From positions 1 through 5,624 of the forward strand of contig CAMWLX010000241.1 of the NCBI GenBank assembly GCA_947175225.1: a DNA stretch of 5,624 nucleotides, written 5' to 3'. Below are positions 1 to 4,671 of the stretch, in pieces. Position numbers and translations under genes: made by a program. Numbering within the stretch: position 1 is the stretch's first letter; each line of letters begins with the position of its first letter. This stretch comes from an uncultured Porphyromonadaceae bacterium. GTDB lineage: Bacteria; Bacteroidota; Bacteroidia; Bacteroidales; Muribaculaceae. Below the pieces are notes generated by a model, which was not told the origin of the DNA, did no database searches, and saw only the letters and a list, made by a program, of their open reading frames with translations.

Positions 1-13
1 ATAGAATGAACTC

Positions 14-1633
14 TTAGAATGGAGCAATTTCCCCCGGTCCATCGGGCATAATATCGGGAGTAGGACCTCCTCCCACAGGCGGAGCAGCAAAATTGAAATT
101 AGTACCACCCTGACCGAACTTTGAGGCAACCGTCTGATTGCCACCCATTCCCCCTGAATTCATCTTCGACTGGAACTCCATCTTAGTGCCACCACCCTCT
201 CCAAGTGCATTCTGGACAGCATTGAAGCCTTCTTGCCAGTTCTCAAATTTAGCGTATTTCGAGACGAACCTAAGTTTTACGTCGCCGACAGCTCCGCTAC
301 GGTGCTTGGCAATTATCAGCTCTGCCAATCCGCGTATATTGTTGCCCTGGGCATCCTCGCTGCTCTTGGTGTAGTATTCCGGACGATGGATAAAGCACAC
401 GATATCGGCATCTTGCTCTATCGCACCGGATTCGCGAAGGTCGGAAAGCACCGGACGCTTATCTTCACGCGTCTCCGTACTGCGGTTTAACTGCGAAAGG
501 GCAATGACAGGAATATTTAGCTCCTTGGCAAGAGCCTTTAGCGAACGAGAAATTGTAGACACCTCCTGCTCACGGCTGCCGAGCTTCAACCCTCCTGCAC
601 TCATTAACTGGAGATAGTCGATCATGATCATCTTCACACCATGCTCCCTGACCAGACGGCGGGCCTTCGTTCGCAGTTCAGTAATGCTGAGTCCGGGAGT
701 CTCATCAAGGTATAGAGGGGCAGAAAAGACATTCTTAAGCGATGCATTAAGGCGATCCCATTCCTCATTGCTCAGCTGCCCACTTTTGATCTTTTCACCT
801 TCCAGGCTCGCAACATTCGACAACAAACGCTTCACAAGCTGCACATTTGCCATCTCAAGAGTGAAGATTGCAACCGGGATATTATATGTCACAGTCATCT
901 CCTTCGCCATGGAAAGCACAAAAGCCGTTTTCCCCATAGCCGGACGAGCAGCAATGATGATAAGGTCGGAATTTTGCCATCCCGACGTCATCTTGTCAAG
1001 ATCGGTATAGCCGGTACGGAGACCGGACAGACCTGAAGAAGAATTGGCTGCATTCTGAATCTGCTCAATCGCCTGATTGATGACAGGGTCGATCTGCGTC
1101 ACCTCCCTCTTGATCTGATTTTGCGAAATGTCGAAGAGGAGAGCCTCCGCTTCTTGAAGAAGGTCGTCGATATCATTACCCTCATCGAAAGCCTTTGTTT
1201 CAATGTTGGTAGCATATGTGATCAAGCGACGGGCAAGATATTTCTGAGCCACTATCTTGGCATGATACTCCACATTCGCAGCAGAGTAGATATTGGAGGT
1301 AAGGCTCGTGATCTTAATGGCTCCCCCTACCTCTTCCAGCTCGCCATTGGCACGCAATTGCTCCACCACTGTCAGCATATCGATCGGCCTTTGCGAAAGG
1401 CCGAGCTGCATGATGGCATTGAATATTTTCTGGTTTGTTGGATCATAGAAACTCTCGGGAGAAAGGATATCGCATACATTCATATATGCATCCTTCTCAA
1501 TCATGAGCGCACCAAGCACAGCCTCCTCCAAGTCGGTGTCGCGTGGAGGAAGTTTGCCAGTGGCGTCAGTCATAGGGGGAGCCTGACGGCGCCCCCCATT
1601 ACGTTTCTGATAATTATTCTGCTCTATAGGCAT
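14..1633 (-). CDS. dnaB: Replicative DNA helicase DnaB
   Basis: This is the hexameric 5'-3' helicase that unwinds DNA ahead of the replisome in the cytoplasm, using ATP and working with DnaG primase. The 539 residues show the DnaB N-terminal helical domain (about 28-130, with DTDLEEAVLGALM), a linker (about 131-200) and the RecA-like C-terminal domain (about 205-475). Visible motifs are Walker A ARPAMGKT (K235, T236), Walker B MIMIDYLQLM (D339), the SQLNR motif at 380-384, LRESGAIEQDAD at 399-410, and KHRSG with the probable arginine finger R445. There is no intein. The protein exceeds E. coli DnaB (about 470 residues) because of a Gly/Asn/Pro-rich tail (about 477-539) that ends in EIAPF. The start at 1633 lies 7 bases after the stop of the upstream peptidase, behind an A/T-rich leader with no Shine-Dalgarno, which is usual for this phylum. 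Met21 is a less likely alternative start. The stop is TAA at 16-14. The gene is probably cotranscribed with the peptidase gene. Confidence 0.98.
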   Translation of the reverse strand: MPIEQNNYQKRNGGRRQAPPMTDATGKLPPRDTDLEEAVLGALMIEKDAYMNVCDILSPESFYDPTNQKIFNAIMQLGLSQRPIDMLTVVEQLRANGELEEVGGAIKITSLTSNIYSAANVEYHAKIVAQKYLARRLITYATNIETKAFDEGNDIDDLLQEAEALLFDISQNQIKREVTQIDPVINQAIEQIQNAANSSSGLSGLRTGYTDLDKMTSGWQNSDLIIIAARPAMGKTAFVLSMAKEMTVTYNIPVAIFTLEMANVQLVKRLLSNVASLEGEKIKSGQLSNEEWDRLNASLKNVFSAPLYLDETPGLSITELRTKARRLVREHGVKMIMIDYLQLMSAGGLKLGSREQEVSTISRSLKALAKELNIPVIALSQLNRSTETREDKRPVLSDLRESGAIEQDADIVCFIHRPEYYTKSSEDAQGNNIRGLAELIIAKHRSGAVGDVKLRFVSKYAKFENWQEGFNAVQNALGEGGGTKMEFQSKMNSGGMGGNQTVASKFGQGGTNFNFAAPPVGGGPTPDIMPDGPGEIAPF

Positions 1634-1640
1634 ATTATAT

Positions 1641-3026
1641 TCAAATCAAATTTGCTCTTAGAGCCTCGACTCCTTCTGTAGTCATGGGTATGCCGGGGCC
1701 GAGGCGACGGTGTCCGTCTGCAGTGACAAGATAGTCTTCCTCATTGCGCACTCCGCCGAATCCAAGCCACTTCTCAGCTTCCTCAAAGTTGATAAAGTCT
1801 TTGTGGCGACCCTCACTCTTCCATAGCTGTGTAAGCTCTGGCATGAAGTAAATGCCCGGCTCGATTGTAAACACATATCCTTCTTCAAGAGGGCGGGCAA
1901 GTCTCAATGACTTAAACCCGAATACTGTTGACTTAGGCTTGCCGTCATATCCTACCCATACTTCGCCGAGATTCTCCATATCATGCACGTCGAGTCCCAT
2001 CATGTGGCCCAATCCTGTAGGGAAAAACATTGCATGGGCTCCGGCATTGATTGCCTCTTCGATGTCGCCTTTCATGATGCCTAAATCCTTAAGGCCTGTA
2101 GCAATCGTGCGGGCAGCTTCCATATGCACATCCCAGAACTTCACTCCCGGACGGAGCATTGCCACTGCATTGCTTGCGGCAGCTTGCTGAAGGTCGTAGA
2201 TAGCTTTCTGGCGGTCGGTGTATCGAAGATCCACCGGAACAGTCGACGACATATCGCCTGCATAGCCCATAGCTGTCTCCGCTCCGGCATCGAGCAAGAA
2301 GAGCTGCCCTGACTCAAGGGTATTGTTGTAACTGTGGTTATGAAGAATTTCACCATGTACAGTTGCAATAGTCGGGAATGAGCATCTCATGCCGTTTTCT
2401 GTAGCCACTTTCTCCACAATTGCCTTCATCTGATATTCAGTAATACCGGGACGGGCAGCCTTCATGGCAGCCTTGTGCATCATGGCAGTCACTGCGCAAG
2501 CTTTTTCAATCTCTGCAATTTCTTCAGCAGTCTTGTGATTACGCATGTCTACCACAGCTCGTATCAATGGCACCGAAGGCACTGCCCCACCGGGTTGCAG
2601 ACCAAGCAGCTGCATAAGCTTGAGCTCATGGTCGGCACGATAATAAGGAATATAATGAATGGGGGAAGCAGCTTCACGTGCTTTGTCGAGATACGGACGA
2701 AGTTCGGAGGAAGGACGCACATCAGTCACTCCTGCCTTGGCTGCGAGTTCATGAAGAGTCGGCTGATTGCCGGTCCATACGATTGCGTCAATTGTAAGTT
2801 CGTCGCCGAAGATAATGTCGCGGTCATTGTCCACGTCTATCACTGCATTGAGTCCGTCATGGTTCAGACCGAAATAATAGAGAAACGTTGAATCCTGGCG
2901 GAACTCATATTCATTGTCACGATAATTCATTCCTACGAGGTCGTTGCCAAGCAGGAGCACGACGCCTTTGCCAAGTCTTTTCTTTAGCTCGGCACGACGC
3001 TTGATATAGGTTTCAGGTGAAAACAT
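1641..3026 (-). CDS. pepP: Xaa-Pro aminopeptidase (aminopeptidase P, M24B)
   Basis: This is a cytoplasmic metallopeptidase that removes N-terminal residues preceding proline. The 461 residues have an AMP_N domain (about 3-140, with RRAELKKRL and YEFRQDSTFLYYFGL) and a pita-bread M24 catalytic domain (about 165-445). The dinuclear metal ligands can be placed by comparison with E. coli PepP: D246 (LLDAG), D258 (AGDMSST), H341 (GLGHMMGLDVHD), E389 (TIEPG) and E429 (GVRNEED). H348 matches the second active-site histidine. A segment of about 30 residues lies between TIEPG and GVRNEE, as I recall for Bacteroidetes and prolidase-like members, so a prolidase preference cannot be excluded. The frame stays open to an upstream ATG at 3113, but I chose 3026 because the family begins here (MFSPETYIKRR) and the promoter at 3050-3057 lies inside the longer version. 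The gene is followed after 7 bases by dnaB. Confidence 0.93.
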   Translation of the reverse strand: MFSPETYIKRRAELKKRLGKGVVLLLGNDLVGMNYRDNEYEFRQDSTFLYYFGLNHDGLNAVIDVDNDRDIIFGDELTIDAIVWTGNQPTLHELAAKAGVTDVRPSSELRPYLDKAREAASPIHYIPYYRADHELKLMQLLGLQPGGAVPSVPLIRAVVDMRNHKTAEEIAEIEKACAVTAMMHKAAMKAARPGITEYQMKAIVEKVATENGMRCSFPTIATVHGEILHNHSYNNTLESGQLFLLDAGAETAMGYAGDMSSTVPVDLRYTDRQKAIYDLQQAAASNAVAMLRPGVKFWDVHMEAARTIATGLKDLGIMKGDIEEAINAGAHAMFFPTGLGHMMGLDVHDMENLGEVWVGYDGKPKSTVFGFKSLRLARPLEEGYVFTIEPGIYFMPELTQLWKSEGRHKDFINFEEAEKWLGFGGVRNEEDYLVTADGHRRLGPGIPMTTEGVEALRANLI

Positions 3027-3049
3027 AAGCTGATGTGTTAAGTTAGTTA

Positions 3050-3057
3050 CAAAGTTA
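3050..3057 (-). promoter_or_regulatory. Bacteroidetes -7 promoter element (TAACTTTG) for the peptidase-dnaB unit
   Basis: Read on the minus strand, TAACTTTG matches the Bacteroidetes primary-sigma -7 consensus TAnnTTTG at every defined position. It would place the transcription start roughly 3043-3046 and give a leader of under 25 bases before the ATG at 3026. The matching -33 element is weak: a T-rich TTTT lies at 3080-3077 with 19-base spacing, while a real TTTG (3091-3088) is about 30 bases away, which is too far. The element sits directly behind a terminator, as expected for the start of a new unit. The match is seen directly; its use as a promoter is inferred. Confidence 0.7.
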
Positions 3058-3090
3058 ATGTAAAAATCCGAGAAATAAAAATCCCAACAA

Positions 3091-3123
3091 ATAAAAAATC
3101 CCGGAAGACCCAAATCTCCCGAG
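3091..3123 (-). terminator. Rho-independent terminator downstream of the winged-helix gene
   Basis: On the minus strand CTCGGGAGA (3123-3115) pairs with TCTTCCGGG (3108-3100). This gives a 9-bp GC-rich stem with two G-U pairs and a six-base loop TTTGGG. The 3' arm runs straight into ATTTTTTAT (3099-3091), a proper U tract. The plus-strand reading has no U tract after its stem, so the terminator acts in one direction. It lies 61 bases after the stop of the winged-helix gene and separates that unit from the peptidase-dnaB unit. Confidence 0.85.
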
Positions 3124-3142
3124 ACTAATCATTCTATAGTCG

Positions 3143-3186
3143 AATGAACATTGTTCATTGTTTATTGTTATTTTTAATTGTTCATT
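3143..3186. repeat. AT-rich palindrome plus heptad repeats
   Basis: Plus-strand 3143-3159 reads AATGAACA-T-TGTTCATT, a perfect 8-bp inverted repeat around one base. Its right arm begins a run of heptads: TTGTTCA (3151-3157), TTGTTTA (3158-3164) and TTGTTAT (3165-3171). A further TTGTTCA follows at 3178-3184 after six more bases, and its following TT overlaps the stop codon of the winged-helix gene. On the transcribed minus strand this lies in the 3' untranslated region and could fold into a 7-bp hairpin with loop AAT. It resembles the short AT-rich repeats scattered between genes in some bacterial genomes. Its function is unknown. Confidence 0.6.
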
Positions 3187-3391
3187 ACACGAGTGTAACT
3201 ACGATTTCCTCATCATTTTCAGACACTGAGATCTTGCCTTCGCGTCCGAGCCAGCCTATAGCTGCCATGAGTTCATCTTTTTTTAGTTTGGTAGCCTTTT
3301 TAAGGCTCTTAAAGCCAAGTCCAACTGTTGGATTTGTCTCAAGGGCTTTGTAAACTTCACCAGCCCATGTTCCGATTGATTCGATAGTCAT
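3185..3391 (-). CDS. Small winged helix-turn-helix protein (DUF2582-like)
   Basis: This 68-residue protein consists of a single winged-helix domain. The helical segments are IGTWAGEVYKALE (6-18), GLGFKSLKKATKL (24-36) and KKDELMAAIGWLGREGK (37-53), followed by a two-stranded wing ISVSENDEEIVVTLV (54-68). The length and layout match the short stand-alone winged helix-turn-helix family PF10771 (formerly DUF2582) found mainly in Bacteroidetes, for which I know no established function. DNA binding is plausible from the fold, but the domain could also mediate protein contacts. There is no signal peptide or membrane segment, so it is cytoplasmic. The start ATG at 3391 follows an A-rich leader (AAGAAAA) without a Shine-Dalgarno. 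It lies 71 bases after the glycosidase gene, with a palindrome between them, and its own terminator follows. I found no exact TAnnTTTG element in front of it, so readthrough from upstream is possible. Confidence 0.85.
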   Translation of the reverse strand: MTIESIGTWAGEVYKALETNPTVGLGFKSLKKATKLKKDELMAAIGWLGREGKISVSENDEEIVVTLV

Positions 3392-3433
3392 TTTTCTTAG
3401 TATTTAAATTTAGTTTTACTTTTAGTTATTTCT

Positions 3434-3460
3434 ATTTCGTTTTCTATTATAGAAACAAAT
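3434..3460. promoter_or_regulatory. Imperfect palindrome upstream of the winged-helix gene (possible operator)
   Basis: The core at 3441-3455 reads TTTCTAT-T-ATAGAAA, a perfect 7-bp inverted repeat around one base. With one extra base in each of two places on the left arm, the symmetry extends outward: ATTTcGTTTtCTAT on one side against the reverse complement ATTTGTTTCTAT on the other. The site lies 43 bases before the winged-helix start codon and directly behind the glycosidase stop. No U tract follows on the minus strand, so it does not look like a terminator. It may be an operator or an mRNA hairpin. The symmetry is seen; the role is a guess. Confidence 0.4.
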
Positions 3461-3462
3461 GG

Positions 3463-4671
3463 TCAGCGTAAAAGTTTAATAATTCTTTCAGCCTCCGACG
3501 TATCTCCTATTTTTCCGCTTCCAGACGCATCTTGGGCCATAATATATTTATAAAATAGCACCCGTCCTACCCTGTCACGCAGCTGACCGGCAGAAATTCT
3601 TCCATCCCTGACAGCTGCAGCCAATCTCATCACCTCATCTTCTGTATTCGCCGGCGCAAGCACAATGTCGGCTCCGGCAGCAATGGCATCAGCTGCAGTA
3701 TTACCCTCAGCAGCTGCCATATTCATTGCATCCGTCACTATCAACCCTTGAAAACCCATCTCATTCCTTACGAAATCTTTTAGTATTTTTTCCGATACTG
3801 TCACAGGAACATCCCCATCGTCGAGGGCCGGAACATGAAGATGCCCCGTCATTATTGCGCTCAGCCCATTTCCCACATATTCATTAAAAGGAAGAAGATC
3901 GGTCTTCTCCAATTCTTCTCTTGACTTTGCTACGGAAGGCAAACGTTTATGAGAATCGGCATCTGCCGATCCATGCCCCGGGAAATGCTTCGCAACGCTT
4001 ATCACTCCCCCCGATTCAACTCCTTTTGCATATGCCACCCCAAGCTTCGCTACTCTTTCCGGATCCTTACCAAAGCTACGCGAACCGATCCCAGAACTCC
4101 TTCTACCTTGCGGAAGCACATCGAGCACCGGACCAAGCACCATATTGATACCTATCTCACGACATTCACGGGCCACTTCATTGCCATAGTCGAAAAGAGC
4201 AGTTTCATCTGCTGACTCTGCAATCCGGGAATTGCGAGGAAACTCAGGAGTTCCTTTAAGCCGCATGGCAAGCCCCCATTCGGCATCAATGGCTATGAAT
4301 GGAGGGATGTTGCTCATTTTTCTTAGGGAATCGGCAATGGTCTTAGCTGCTTCGGCACTCCCTTTAAGAAGGACTACGCCACCGACATGGTTGTCGGCAG
4401 CGTATTTCTTAAGAAGGCGCAGCGTATTGTAGGAGTCATCAGAATATATGGCGGGCATTATAAGCTGCCCTGCCATTTCCTCGACTGTCATGCAGCCCAT
4501 AATTGAGTCAGCCCAAAGCCTTGCATCTATGCTGATGTCATGGAGTGAGGGAAGAGAATCTAACTCATCCACTCCAATGCTATCATTTTCCTTAGATGCT
4601 GACACACCATTCCCGCATCCTCCAAAGAGCATGCTAAGACAAAGAATGGCTATCACCCCTATTTTGCTCAT
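3463..4671 (-). CDS. Glycoside hydrolase family 3 lipoprotein (NagZ-like beta-N-acetylhexosaminidase)
   Basis: The 402-residue protein is an exported GH3 (beta/alpha)8-barrel enzyme, probably cleaving beta-linked N-acetylhexosamine from peptidoglycan fragments or host glycans. The signal peptide ends in LFGGC, making C19 the likely lipidated residue; the lipobox is slightly atypical, with F at -3. The catalytic domain spans about 45-375. Visible features are IDAEWGLAMRL (127-138), GSRSFGKDP (196-204), and KHFPGHG (228-234) with the NagZ-type acid/base dyad D239/H241 in ADSH. The nucleophile D314 lies in IVTDAMNM. The EWG form of the DxEGG motif is one I associate with Bacteroidetes members, which often carry a C-terminal beta-lactamase domain; here the protein stops after the barrel. 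The full NagZ signature points to N-acetylglucosaminidase rather than beta-glucosidase, but the exact substrate is unproven. The start ATG overlaps the nucleotidase stop in ATGA, implying translational coupling. Confidence 0.93.
   Translation of the reverse strand: MSKIGVIAILCLSMLFGGCGNGVSASKENDSIGVDELDSLPSLHDISIDARLWADSIMGCMTVEEMAGQLIMPAIYSDDSYNTLRLLKKYAADNHVGGVVLLKGSAEAAKTIADSLRKMSNIPPFIAIDAEWGLAMRLKGTPEFPRNSRIAESADETALFDYGNEVARECREIGINMVLGPVLDVLPQGRRSSGIGSRSFGKDPERVAKLGVAYAKGVESGGVISVAKHFPGHGSADADSHKRLPSVAKSREELEKTDLLPFNEYVGNGLSAIMTGHLHVPALDDGDVPVTVSEKILKDFVRNEMGFQGLIVTDAMNMAAAEGNTAADAIAAGADIVLAPANTEDEVMRLAAAVRDGRISAGQLRDRVGRVLFYKYIMAQDASGSGKIGDTSEAERIIKLLR

Noticed and set aside
2..21. 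Direct repeat TAGAATG (2-8 and 15-21) at the end of dnaB
   Set aside because: Two seven-base copies are within chance expectation, and the region downstream of dnaB is cut off by the window edge.
624..1010. Plus-strand open frame of 128 codons opposite the dnaB helicase core
   Set aside because: It mirrors the Walker A and B region of dnaB on the other strand and has no independent evidence of coding.
1647..1654. CAAATTTG as a promoter for dnaB
   Set aside because: It misses the first T of TAnnTTTG, has no supporting -33 element, and the 7-base gap favours cotranscription.
1121..1681. Plus-strand open frame of 186 codons opposite dnaB
   Set aside because: It lies wholly antisense to the N-terminal coding region of a clear dnaB, has no recognisable domain, and its composition follows the opposite strand's codon pattern.
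2475..2891. Plus-strand open frame of 138 codons opposite the peptidase
   Set aside because: It is antisense to conserved M24/AMP_N sequence. The His/Cys-rich product looks like a reverse-complement artefact with no family resemblance.
3144..3353. Plus-strand open frame of 69 codons across the heptad repeat and the winged-helix gene
   Set aside because: Its N-terminus is made of low-complexity repeat sequence and the rest is antisense to the better supported winged-helix gene.
3402..3409. TAAATTTA upstream of the winged-helix gene as a -7 element
   Set aside because: The final G is missing and no TTTG lies at the expected distance upstream; such near matches are frequent in AT-rich DNA.
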